A model generated the notes under the pieces. That model ran no database searches and was not told the DNA's origin. It saw only the letters and a program-made list of their open reading frames with translations. Below are positions 16,895 through 25,372 of a stretch of DNA of 64,000 nucleotides, piece after piece. Location of the stretch: contig CAYUAI010000013.1 of assembly GCA_964442745.1 (NCBI GenBank), positions 1-64,000 of the forward strand, read 5' to 3'. Numbering within the stretch: position 1 is the first letter of the stretch; every line of letters begins with the position of its first letter. Made by a program: the position numbers and the translations under genes. This DNA comes from CAYUAI01 sp964442745. GTDB lineage: Bacteria; Pseudomonadota; Gammaproteobacteria; S012-40.

Positions 16895-18010
16895 CTAGTT
16901 TATTGCATAGCAACAGCCTCCGGGTCCATGGTTTGATTTGGCATGATAAAGCGCTTCATCAACAGTATTTAATGCCGTATCTAAATCGCTGCCATGGCGT
17001 GGCATTTCACCGATACCTAACGAAATATCGAAAGCTAGACGATTATTTTTTGCCCATAAGCGCACTGATTTTTGAATGCGCTGGGCGATAGTTTCGGCCA
17101 CTGAAATAGATGTGTTTGGCATAACAATGACAAATTCATCTCCTCCATAGCGGGATAAAAGATCAGTTTTTCGGGTGGTTTGTTTTAGAATCTCAGCCAC
17201 ATTTTTTAATGCTAAATCCCCGGCCGCATGCCCATGATTATCATTGATCTGCTTGAATTTATCTAGATCTGCAAAGATGACCACAAAATCATCATGCATG
17301 TTATTTATTTTCAAGAGTGCTTCCACTTTATCAGATAATGCACGGCGATTTAATAAGCCGGTGAGGGCATCACGTTGACTCAAGTTTTCCAGGCTAATAC
17401 GTGACGCTTCCAGGCGCCCCATGAGAAGGTATGAATAAAGCAGGATAATCGCGCCAAATATATTCATAAAGGCTAAACCTAAACTAAATTCACTGCCGAT
17501 GGCAATATACCGTATACTCATCACCAGCATGGCCGCAGAAAAACAAATCACCAATGACTCTCTAAACAAACGCATTCCATATCGCATTCCATTACCCAGT
17601 ACGATTAATATATAAACAATCATGCAAGGAGGGATATTGACCGGATCATTGAGTGTACCAATGGATACCCCGATGACATCGAGCAAGATCGCCAAACGAA
17701 ACCGAAATAGTGAAATTTTTATTTGCGTTGCGTGCCAATAACAAATCATTGTTACCACACCGTAGAAAAAAAAATAGCTGTTTAATTGCGCTAAACTCAT
17801 CCAGCGCAAGTCATAACCATCGAGCAAATTAAAGTACACAATAGCGAGTATTAGAATGATAAAACGTAATGTATATTGGAGTTGTTGATCTCGCCAGGTC
17901 GGGAAGCGAAAAGCAGGATTTTGTGATAAGAGAGCTTCCCGGCGATCAGCTCCAATACGCCGGTCGCTAAATTTTCGTCTTTCTGAAACAGGGTTTGATG
18001 AATAATTCAC
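16895..18010 (-). CDS. Membrane-bound diguanylate cyclase (GGDEF)
   Basis: A 371-aa protein. The N-terminal part up to about residue 200 holds five or six hydrophobic helices (for example FIILILAIVYFNLL, FFYGVVTMICYW). The C-terminal GGDEF domain (about 210-370) is intact: DALTGLLNRRAL, FADLDKFKQINDNHGH, active site YGGDEFVIVMP. An inhibitory I-site RxxD (RKTD) lies five residues before GGDEF, so product inhibition is expected. The predicted role is c-di-GMP synthesis in response to a membrane signal. It stops just past repeat copy 3. Confidence 0.92.
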   Translation of the reverse strand: MNYSSNPVSERRKFSDRRIGADRREALLSQNPAFRFPTWRDQQLQYTLRFIILILAIVYFNLLDGYDLRWMSLAQLNSYFFFYGVVTMICYWHATQIKISLFRFRLAILLDVIGVSIGTLNDPVNIPPCMIVYILIVLGNGMRYGMRLFRESLVICFSAAMLVMSIRYIAIGSEFSLGLAFMNIFGAIILLYSYLLMGRLEASRISLENLSQRDALTGLLNRRALSDKVEALLKINNMHDDFVVIFADLDKFKQINDNHGHAAGDLALKNVAEILKQTTRKTDLLSRYGGDEFVIVMPNTSISVAETIAQRIQKSVRLWAKNNRLAFDISLGIGEMPRHGSDLDTALNTVDEALYHAKSNHGPGGCCYAIN

Positions 18011-18109
18011 TTCAGCTGCATCGGTATAAGTAATGGAATAAATATATTTACGTTAAGTATAGATGATCGATTTAGCCATATGTTTTAGTCTAGCGGGCGT
18101 TTAAAATAT

Positions 18110-19126
18110 ATGGCTAAATTTATCGTCGTTGATTTATACTTGCAGAGATCAACAGATGGCAATTACCATGCAAATTTATTATTCGTACTTTTGGCATCAA
18201 CATCACTATGGGCGGATGAATATGAAGTGGTATTTAGTGCGTGTTATGGCAATCCCCAACGCGCTATTATCGAAGGGCGCCTCATAGAAAAGCGTTATCA
18301 GGTTGCTGCCGAGATAACAGATAGCTGGATAAAAAATACATGGCGAAAACTGCGCCAGCTCATTAATGATGAGCAAGCCGATGCCCTTGTTAAACTTGAG
18401 CTAAATCAGCAACATTTTCATAAACGAACCGATGATGAAGGTTATTTTTCTTTTGATGTTCTGTTGTCTCCCCCATTGCCGGCTGGCTTCTACCCAGCCA
18501 AGGTCTTTAGCAATGAGAATTTATCAGCGTTTTGTCGATTATTAGTTATTCCTCAAACAAATACTTTAGCAATCATCTCAGACTTTGATGATACGGTCAT
18601 TGTCTCTAATGTGGTCAATAAAAAGCAACTCATTAAAAATACCCTCGCTAAAAATTATTTACAACGAGGCATTGTACAAGGGATGTCAAATACTTATCGA
18701 GATCTTTTAAAAAAGCATAACCCACTTCCTGAATTAGCCCCTGTTATTTTTGTGAGTGGTTCACCGCGTCAAATTCAAACCAGTATAGAGCAGTTTTTGG
18801 ATCATTATCACTTTCCAACAAATATCGTATTAACCAAGCAAATTGGTGGGTCACAGGGTGACCCGTTGATAAATCAACAAAAATATAAAGTGGATAAAAT
18901 TGAAAAATTATTTAAGTTCTTTAGCTGGATGCAGTTTATTTTGGTTGGTGATGATGGTGAAAAAGACCCAGAAAGTTATCGTTTGCTTCAGCAGCGTTAT
19001 CCCGATCGCATCCAATCCATTTGGATTCGCAAAGTGTCTATTGATGATCAACGACTAAGCTATGACGGGCAACACTATTTTAAGAATAGTCTTTCTTTAA
19101 CAAAGGATTTAAACAACGATCATTAA
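18110..19126 (+). CDS. APP1/LNS2-type phosphatidate phosphatase-like protein (DUF2183)
   Basis: A 338-aa protein. The catalytic HAD-like motif SDFDDTVIVSN (about residue 157) and later IFVSGSPRQIQTSIEQFL and FILVGDDGEKDPESY match the DUF2183/LNS2 family related to yeast App1 phosphatidate phosphatase. The N-terminal half is a beta-rich domain (VFSACYGNPQRAIIEGRL). A hydrophobic stretch ANLLFVLLASTSLWAD at about 21-36 suggests a signal sequence preceded by an unusually long N-region, so the true start may be later. The 3' end overlaps the convergent gene by 4 bp. Confidence 0.82.
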   Translation: MAKFIVVDLYLQRSTDGNYHANLLFVLLASTSLWADEYEVVFSACYGNPQRAIIEGRLIEKRYQVAAEITDSWIKNTWRKLRQLINDEQADALVKLELNQQHFHKRTDDEGYFSFDVLLSPPLPAGFYPAKVFSNENLSAFCRLLVIPQTNTLAIISDFDDTVIVSNVVNKKQLIKNTLAKNYLQRGIVQGMSNTYRDLLKKHNPLPELAPVIFVSGSPRQIQTSIEQFLDHYHFPTNIVLTKQIGGSQGDPLINQQKYKVDKIEKLFKFFSWMQFILVGDDGEKDPESYRLLQQRYPDRIQSIWIRKVSIDDQRLSYDGQHYFKNSLSLTKDLNNDH

Positions 19127-20775
19127 TCTGATACAGCAATGCGATTTCCCCCCTGATTTTTTGCATCGTATAAAGCAAAGGCCGCTTTTTCGCATATTAG
19201 CTCGATGCTTGGATAATTTTCACAGATCGTAATACCACAACTTAATGTGGTACTGTGCTTTGGCCCTCCCGAGTCATGGCTGGTATTGGCAAATGCATCA
19301 CGCAGTTTTTCCAATATTTGGGTGGCAGCAAGTAAACTCAGTCCAGGCATAATCAGAGCAAATTCTTTGACCCCGAAGCGACCGGCTAATACAGAATCGT
19401 CTATTCTTTGAATGAGTTTGGCTAACCCTCTTAATACATTAGAAGCTTCTATAAGGCCATACTGATTGATAATTTCATCGTATTGATCAACATCTAAAAT
19501 AGCAACGACCGCCGCTGAATTTAGTTGACGTGCTCTCACGATTTCATTATGCAATATTTTTTCAAAAGCAATCAGATTATATAAGCCAGTCAGTTGGTCC
19601 AGTGTGGCCTGTGTTTGGATAAGTCGCCCTCTTTTTGCTCGATTCACAACCGCCGTATGTAAATGCTCAGTTTCTATGGGTTTCGTTAAAAAATCATCGC
19701 CGCCACTCTGGCTAAGCACAGCAAGTTGCTTTCCCTTATTAATTTCTGCTGACAAATAAATAATGGCGATGTGATTAAAATTTTCTTGTAAGCGAATGAG
19801 GCGTGTGAGCTCCAAGCCACTGCATTGTGGCATATATAAGTCCATTAGAATAACATCAGGTCGAAACGTTTCAATGGCATCAATAATGTGTTCGGGCTCC
19901 GATAAGCTTTGTGTGACTAAACCGGCACGTCGCAAGGTGATAGCATGATGCTCTGCAACCGGTTTGGAATCATCGACAACTAATACCCGGTAGAAATCAG
20001 CTAATGTGGCATTGTGTATATTATCTAAATGACGTACTAGCAAATTAATATCCGTCGGTTTTTTATAATAGCCACTCGCTCCCAGGCGGATCGCTGTTAA
20101 TTTATCCGCAAAGCTATCGCTTTCCGCTAGCACAAAAAATGGAACATCCATAGGCGTGATGGAGTTGTTCGTATATAGATCACTCATGGGTTTTTCATCA
20201 GCAAGTTCGGCTCCCATCATTAAAGTAGATGGTAATTGTTTGCTGAATGCTAAGTTCAGTTCATCAAACGAATGATATGTTTGCACCGTATAACCATTAC
20301 ATGACAAACTAATAACTATGTCGTTTAACTTGGCTGGCTCTGTGTCAGCCAAATAAATAAGACGATTTGCCATTTGATCAGATGGTTTAATGCCGAGGGT
20401 TTCCTCATATTTTTCCTCCTTTGCTGCGTTTTCATTCGATGTTGTTCGGCATGTGATATTCAATTGTTCTATTAAATGAAAAATTTTATTTTGTTGCTCA
20501 GATGTCGCTGGCTCGTTTTGTTCAACTAATTGCTTTGCCAAATACTCTACTGAGCATGCAATATCGCTAATCGCTTCATAACCAAAGGTGGCTGCCGTGC
20601 CCTTCAACGAATGCGCTAAACGATGCAGTTCATTGCGTTGTTCGATTTGACTCGGATGGCTTAGTACCGCCTGCCAAGCTGTTTTTAGTTCAGCCACTTT
20701 TTCCGGTAATCGCTCGAAAAAAGACACCCGTAGCGATTCTAGTTGAGCTAAAAACTGCGCTCTTTGATTTTCCAT
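19123..20775 (-). CDS. HPt-REC-REC-GGDEF hybrid response regulator (degenerate GGDEF)
   Basis: A 550-aa cytosolic protein. Visible order: HPt domain (about 10-105; phosphorylatable His in HSLKGTAATFG), a degenerate receiver (about 135-250) lacking a clear acceptor Asp, a canonical receiver (about 255-380; VLVVDDSK, acceptor in VILMDLYMPQCSG, Lys in FLTKPIE), and a C-terminal GGDEF-like domain (about 385-550). The last domain reads GRFGVKEFALIMP where GGDEF is expected (GVKEF), so catalytic cyclase activity is doubtful. The set implies a phosphorelay output or c-di-GMP-binding scaffold. No kinase is adjacent. Confidence 0.85.
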   Translation of the reverse strand: MENQRAQFLAQLESLRVSFFERLPEKVAELKTAWQAVLSHPSQIEQRNELHRLAHSLKGTAATFGYEAISDIACSVEYLAKQLVEQNEPATSEQQNKIFHLIEQLNITCRTTSNENAAKEEKYEETLGIKPSDQMANRLIYLADTEPAKLNDIVISLSCNGYTVQTYHSFDELNLAFSKQLPSTLMMGAELADEKPMSDLYTNNSITPMDVPFFVLAESDSFADKLTAIRLGASGYYKKPTDINLLVRHLDNIHNATLADFYRVLVVDDSKPVAEHHAITLRRAGLVTQSLSEPEHIIDAIETFRPDVILMDLYMPQCSGLELTRLIRLQENFNHIAIIYLSAEINKGKQLAVLSQSGGDDFLTKPIETEHLHTAVVNRAKRGRLIQTQATLDQLTGLYNLIAFEKILHNEIVRARQLNSAAVVAILDVDQYDEIINQYGLIEASNVLRGLAKLIQRIDDSVLAGRFGVKEFALIMPGLSLLAATQILEKLRDAFANTSHDSGGPKHSTTLSCGITICENYPSIELICEKAAFALYDAKNQGGNRIAVSD

Positions 20776-21172
20776 GTAATAACCAATGATTCCAATTTTT
20801 GATCACTATGACAGCATTTTTTGAGGATGGTATCATCGTGACAGTTTGTCTATTTTGTCTCACTATCATTCGACATTTTTGCTAAAAACTTGAAACGGTT
20901 TTGTTTAATCCTGAAATGAAGTGATCAATAAAAGACCATGCGTCAGCAAAAACTCACAAGGCGCTAAACTTTCTAATGCCAATAAATAAAGCTAAAATAG
21001 GAATCACTGTCGCAATCGTAGGTTTTGATTGAAAAACTGTCGGAGATTAAGCGGTGTTTGTGCAATAAATTCATCTCATCAGTGGAATTACTAAAAGTCA
21101 CAATGGTCATTCATTATTGTTGCTTAAATCGCTTTTCTGCTCAGGCGATTAGATTATCATTCGGAGTTTTCT
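20776..21172. other. Intergenic region between divergent genes
   Basis: About 397 bp upstream of both the hybrid regulator (minus) and the 186-aa protein (plus). It should contain both promoters. I see no gene, no repeat shared with elsewhere, and no recognisable operator. Confidence 0.4.
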
Positions 21173-21733
21173 ATGGATAAAAAAACGTCTTTTGCAGAAG
21201 ATGAAAATGCGCTCAAGCGACAACAAAAACGCATGAGGCAAAATACCTTGATTATTCTGCTCAGTATCTTATTCATGAGCTTGCTCAGTGTCTATGTATT
21301 GAGAAATACCCTATCACCTTATTCTCGAATTCAACAGCCTAATGGCTTGGATGGCAAAGCTCGTCCAGTGGAACTCATGATCTTACAGCAGCTGGCAAAC
21401 GGTCAACTAAAGAAATTTGATAATCATTCTAGAGTTGGAGACATTTTTGAATTTCAACTTGCTTCAACTCAATCGATTTATGTTGCACTCATAGGCTCTG
21501 TTAATGGAAAAATTCCTGTTGCCTTTTTTAAAGGAGTAAGAATACCTCCAGGACCTCACCGGCATCTCGAAAAAGCGGGCGTGTTATTCACTTATGAAGT
21601 AAAACCCTCAGACAGCTCGATTGTATTTTGTATCTTACATGAAAAGAGTCAAGAAGCGCTTTATACACGTCTTAGATCATTGCAAATTTTGTGGTCATCG
21701 ATACCGAGCGAAAGCTGTGTGCAATTGAAGTAA
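21173..21733 (+). CDS. Hypothetical single-pass membrane protein
   Basis: A 186-aa protein. A basic cytosolic N-terminus (KRQQKRMRQ) precedes one membrane helix (TLIILLSILFMSLLSVYVL, about 28-46), and a periplasmic domain of about 140 residues follows, with VGDIFEFQLASTQSIYVALI and AFFKGVRIPPGPHRHLE. The positive-inside rule gives N-in topology. I do not recognise the family. It heads a run of five plus-strand genes ending with the FecR-domain protein. Confidence 0.7.
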   Translation: MDKKTSFAEDENALKRQQKRMRQNTLIILLSILFMSLLSVYVLRNTLSPYSRIQQPNGLDGKARPVELMILQQLANGQLKKFDNHSRVGDIFEFQLASTQSIYVALIGSVNGKIPVAFFKGVRIPPGPHRHLEKAGVLFTYEVKPSDSSIVFCILHEKSQEALYTRLRSLQILWSSIPSESCVQLK

Positions 21734-21896
21734 TAAGGAGATAATATGTTTGAAACTCATTCACAGTTAAAAAAATATTGCCTGGTCATTGAACGGCTTT
21801 ATTGAATTATGTCATTGGGACTCCTTAACAAATTTCGATTAAATGATTTTACATTTTCAGTATGACGATTTATCGAAAAAAACTTGGAAATTAATA

Positions 21897-22712
21897 ATGG
21901 ACGAACAAGAACGCAAACAGCATATACAAAAAACCTTTAATACCGTTGCAACGGGGTATGATAATCCTGCGCTTGCTTTTTTTCCTAAAGCCGCCGCACA
22001 TCTACCAGAGATATTTAATTTCAAAGGCCATGAGCATGTATTAGATGTTGCAACAGGGACCGGAACACCGGCTATCACAATAGCCCCTTATCTTCAACAC
22101 GGGAAAGTAACCGGTATCGATTTTTCTGAAAAGATGTTAGCACAGGCGCAAGTCAAATTAATGAAAAATAATTTGAGTAACGTTGAGCTACATCAAATGG
22201 ATATGCAGGCGTTGACTTTTTCTGATAACTATTTTGATGCTGCCAATGCTTCTTTTGCCATTTTTTTTGTGGAAGATATGTTAAATCTACTGAAGCATAT
22301 TGCTTCTAAAGTAAAACCAAAAGCTAAAATTGTTAGTTGTGCTTTTTATCAGGACTCCTTTAGTCCAAATGTTGATTTATTTTTGGAGAAAGTCCAACAA
22401 TACGGTATAGATTCTCCTGAATTTAATTGGAAAAAAATTGACACGGAAGATAAGTATCAACACCTATATGAATCTGCTGGATTGACTGAAATAAAAATAC
22501 ACCGCCGAGATATTAGTTATCATCTCGGTGATGCGAATGCCTGGTGGAGTATCATTTGGAATGCGGGTTTTCGCGGCGTAATTTCCCAATTTGATCCGCC
22601 ACAACTCGCTCAGTTTAAACAAGAACATTTGACAGCGATTAATAACCTAAGCACACAACAAGGTATTCCTCTAAAAATAGAAATACTTTTTGCCGAAGGA
22701 ATAAAAAAATAA
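21897..22712 (+). CDS. SAM-dependent class I methyltransferase
   Basis: A 271-aa protein of the UbiE/Methyltransf_11 type: motif I VLDVATGTGTPAITIA, acidic loop VTGIDFSEKML, motif post-I MDMQALTFSDNYFDAANASF. The C-terminal third (about 180-271) is a variable substrate cap. The start at MDEQERKQHI (21897) is chosen because GGA lies 8 nt upstream and the extra upstream residues lack family resemblance. Substrate unknown. It lies 13 bp upstream of the DUF2288 gene, so the two are co-transcribed. Confidence 0.88.
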   Translation: MDEQERKQHIQKTFNTVATGYDNPALAFFPKAAAHLPEIFNFKGHEHVLDVATGTGTPAITIAPYLQHGKVTGIDFSEKMLAQAQVKLMKNNLSNVELHQMDMQALTFSDNYFDAANASFAIFFVEDMLNLLKHIASKVKPKAKIVSCAFYQDSFSPNVDLFLEKVQQYGIDSPEFNWKKIDTEDKYQHLYESAGLTEIKIHRRDISYHLGDANAWWSIIWNAGFRGVISQFDPPQLAQFKQEHLTAINNLSTQQGIPLKIEILFAEGIKK

Positions 22713-22725
22713 AGGGGATTTATTA

Positions 22726-23037
22726 ATGGAAAAATTATCTGAAGCTGAACTTCAGCAACATTTTAATCGAGAGACTGGCAAATTAACTTGGGATGAACTG
22801 CAACCTCATTTTGCACAAGGTTCGGTTATCGTTATTCGTGCTGATCTCGATTTAATTGATGTCGCAACAAAGTTTGTAATGGATAATAAAATGGCTATTG
22901 AAGCCTACTTGGAAAATGATAGCATTGCGCGAGCATCTGAACAAAATGCACAGCGCTGGACTACGTTACAACCGAGTTTTTGGACGGTTGTTGCTGCCCC
23001 TTGGGTGTTGGTTCAGGAAATCATGGACAACTTGTAA
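22726..23037 (+). CDS. DUF2288 family protein
   Basis: A 103-aa protein with the DUF2288 pattern LTWDELQPHFAQGSVIVI near residue 20 and a Trp-rich C-terminus (RWTTLQPSFWTVVAAPWVLV). A good ribosome site (AAAGGGGA) precedes the ATG. This family is conserved in cyanobacteria and gammaproteobacteria with no assigned function. It lies between the methyltransferase and the FecR-domain gene. Confidence 0.85.
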   Translation: MEKLSEAELQQHFNRETGKLTWDELQPHFAQGSVIVIRADLDLIDVATKFVMDNKMAIEAYLENDSIARASEQNAQRWTTLQPSFWTVVAAPWVLVQEIMDNL

Positions 23038-23063
23038 AAATTCTTATTAAAGGTAAAATCCTG

Positions 23064-23807
23064 ATGACTATTTTTTTGAGTATATTGATGAGCCTGGTGA
23101 TATCTTTCGGTGTCGCTGTATTGGCTAATACTGATGTATCTAAATCCTCCGTCGGTGAAATCAGCAAGTATCAAGGCACGGTACTTGTTCGACAGGCAAG
23201 TCAACACCCTACGGTTAAAATGACAATACCAGGGCTGGCATTACAAGTCGGTTCAGTGATCCGCACTAAGGACCAATCCAAGGCATTTGTCGAACTCATT
23301 GATGGCTCAAAAGTTGTGCTTAAAGAGATTTCTCAACTTCGCATTAAAGATTTTAATTTTTTTGATGTCGAAGATGGCATGGTGTTATTTGAAGTGGCAC
23401 GAATGAAAAGAAAACGACTTTTTCGAGTCGGCGTTAAACTCGCTATTTTAGGCATTAGAGGTACTCAGTTCTTAGTCGATACGCATGCCGATGATTTCTC
23501 GATTTACCTCAAACAAGGTAGCATGTTTGTGGAATCCGAAACACAAGAATTTGAGCTTTACGAACAAGCACAGCGGGAAATCAACGCATTCAAAAAAGAA
23601 GCAGCAAAAGAAATAGATGCCTTTCAATCGGAAATTGCTAAGGAAATGGCAGAATTTGACAAGGAAAAACAAAAAGAGCTAGCAAAATTTGTTAGCAAAT
23701 TTGAAATGTATGAAAACTCGGGAATTTCGATACAAGGCAATATTGCGAGGCGTATTCCTATCCCTGATCATGTGATGCAGCAGTTTAAATTACTTGATGA
23801 ATTTTAA
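23064..23807 (+). CDS. FecR-domain secreted protein with C-terminal coiled coil
   Basis: A 247-aa protein. Signal peptide about residues 1-22 (FLSILMSLVISFGVAVLA), FecR beta-domain about 30-150 (GLALQVGSVIRTKDQSKAFV, LAILGIRGTQFLVDT), then a charged helix about 165-215 rich in EIDAFQSEIAKEMAEFDKEK-type heptads. It lacks the cytosolic and TonB-related parts of FecR itself; such stand-alone FecR domains occur in cell-envelope and adhesin systems. The start at 23064 is the ATG directly before the signal peptide with AAAGG upstream; an in-frame ATG at 22980 lies inside DUF2288. Confidence 0.82.
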   Translation: MTIFLSILMSLVISFGVAVLANTDVSKSSVGEISKYQGTVLVRQASQHPTVKMTIPGLALQVGSVIRTKDQSKAFVELIDGSKVVLKEISQLRIKDFNFFDVEDGMVLFEVARMKRKRLFRVGVKLAILGIRGTQFLVDTHADDFSIYLKQGSMFVESETQEFELYEQAQREINAFKKEAAKEIDAFQSEIAKEMAEFDKEKQKELAKFVSKFEMYENSGISIQGNIARRIPIPDHVMQQFKLLDEF

Positions 23808-23855
23808 GGTATAGGGTGAGAAACCGGGAGGTTATTACGAGTCCATTTTTATCTC

Positions 23856-24875
23856 TTAAAACTCTATCATTGGTCGTAAAACAAGGATCGTTTCTACATC
23901 ATTAGATTGTGTTTTTTGCAATGATCCCGAATACTTTTTACGTGTGCTATGGATCAGTCCAATATCGAATGAAAATATAATGTTGCTGTGCCTTGACGGA
24001 ATTTTTTTTGATAAAATAAGCTGAGCTTCCACAACATTAAATGATGTTTGGCTAACCATATGTGTATATTCAAAACCGCTATTAAATATCCAAGAAAGAA
24101 TAGGCCCATAACGAGTAAGTTGACTACGCCTTAGCGTGATATAATATAAATCTGTAATTTCTTGATTATCATGGAACTTTCCACCAACGCGAAAACTCCA
24201 ACTTAAATTTTCACTCTCTCTTTGAATATCGCCCTTCATCTTCCATTCAATTTGCCACCAATTATCTTTTACTAGTCGGTTGCGCTGTATATGGAAATTA
24301 CCGGTACTGATAAGATAACCCATAAAGCCCCGGTTAGTGCTTTCAGTACGATTTTCGGCGCTATAGGTTACCATGTTATTGAGAAATATTGATAGCGCAT
24401 AGGGTTCCTCAAATCCTATAGTTGCCGATTCCACGGCGTTAAAATGACGGCTTAGGTCCATTTTCTGATAAAACCGAAGATGCTTTTCTCTGATATAAGT
24501 GCCAACAATCGGCATCAGATTAATGCTAGCTTCGATAAATAAAAATTGTGGGATATAGGAACGTTTTAACAGATCTTTATAAACAGTTAATTCTGAGCGT
24601 TGCCCAACATCTGGCACGGGCAGCCCAGTTAAATTGATAACAGCACCCGCACTCGAATAATAAAGATCAAAATTATAATAATAGTCCAGGGTGAGAGGCT
24701 CGACTTTCTCTTCTTCCCATACGTCGTCAATAACATCCAGAGCAAGATCGTTTGACTGGTCTAGGGTATTTTCATTGGGTGAAGCTAACGCAACAAAGAA
24801 AATAAAAATCGATAAAATAAAAAATAACAGAGTACTTAGAATTAATAGGTTTCTGGATGGATTGACCATTTTCAC
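23856..24875 (-). CDS. Predicted outer-membrane beta-barrel protein
   Basis: A 339-aa protein. A hydrophobic N-terminus (LLILSTLLFFILSIFIFFVA, about 9-28) serves as signal. The mature part is dominated by alternating aromatic/hydrophobic strands (WWQIEWKMKGDIQ, LSWSFRVGGKFH, NIIFSFDIGLIHS) and ends in the hydrophobic-Phe signature VLRPMIEF typical of barrels inserted by the Bam complex. No named family is recognised. It converges on the FecR gene (48 bp between stops) and lies downstream of the multihaem cytochrome on the same strand, though 500 bp apart with a hairpin between. Confidence 0.6.
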   Translation of the reverse strand: MKMVNPSRNLLILSTLLFFILSIFIFFVALASPNENTLDQSNDLALDVIDDVWEEEKVEPLTLDYYYNFDLYYSSAGAVINLTGLPVPDVGQRSELTVYKDLLKRSYIPQFLFIEASINLMPIVGTYIREKHLRFYQKMDLSRHFNAVESATIGFEEPYALSIFLNNMVTYSAENRTESTNRGFMGYLISTGNFHIQRNRLVKDNWWQIEWKMKGDIQRESENLSWSFRVGGKFHDNQEITDLYYITLRRSQLTRYGPILSWIFNSGFEYTHMVSQTSFNVVEAQLILSKKIPSRHSNIIFSFDIGLIHSTRKKYSGSLQKTQSNDVETILVLRPMIEF

Positions 24876-25090
24876 TAGCTAGGCTATTTTATATTGATGC
24901 TGAGTAATGAATCAGTAGAAGTAGGCTATACACTTTTATACAACCTATCTGGCCGTTAATGAAAACATGCTTTTATTCTTTTAGCAAGCGAGTAAGTTTA
25001 AATTGCTTTCAGAGGAAAAGTTATTTTATGCCGTTTTTTACAAGAAAAATCATTAAAAAATATCGTGGCCTCTTCTTTTAGCTATGTCGT

Positions 25091-25231
25091 GTGGATTAAG
25101 CGTAGCGAATCCACTCCGGCATGAGTGATGTCATCATGTTCTAATATATGCCATTGAAATAAGAATAATGCTAGAGGGTATTGATCTGTTTTTGAGTCGG
25201 GTTGATAGCGGATTCGCTGCGCTTAATCCGC
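25091..25231. repeat. Inverted pair of REP-like hairpins (BIME-like)
   Basis: Two 24-bp hairpins, each itself a dyad: 25091-25114 (stem GTGGATT/AATCCAC) and 25208-25231 (stem GCGGATT/AATCCGC), with related loops, in opposite orientation about 93 bp apart. The flanks TCGT/ACGA extend the outer dyad. The rest of the 24876-25372 gap holds only the hairpin at 25316-25352. Confidence 0.7.
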
Positions 25232-25315
25232 ACGACGAGTCTATTTTTCCTGAAATCAGTTTAAACTTACGCAAGTGATAACGCATAGATATTCTGAGGC
25301 GGGATGAAAACAATC

Positions 25316-25352
25316 GCTTCTCTGTCGCTAGTTTTTATTGCGACAGAGAAGC
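25316..25352 (-). terminator. Putative terminator after the multihaem cytochrome
   Basis: A perfect 13-bp stem GCTTCTCTGTCGC/GCGACAGAGAAGC with an 11-nt loop, 20 bp beyond the cytochrome stop. On the minus strand it is followed by GATTGTTTTC, a weak T-tract, so it may be an intrinsic terminator or an mRNA 3'-stabilising hairpin. Confidence 0.6.
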
Positions 25353-25372
25353 TAACTTATTTTTAGTGAATA

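Noticed and set aside
20980..21050. Hydrophobic PTIATVIPILALFIGI-type tail on the minus strand
   Set aside because: Looks like the tail of a sorting-signal protein but no upstream gene in frame exists; most likely chance.
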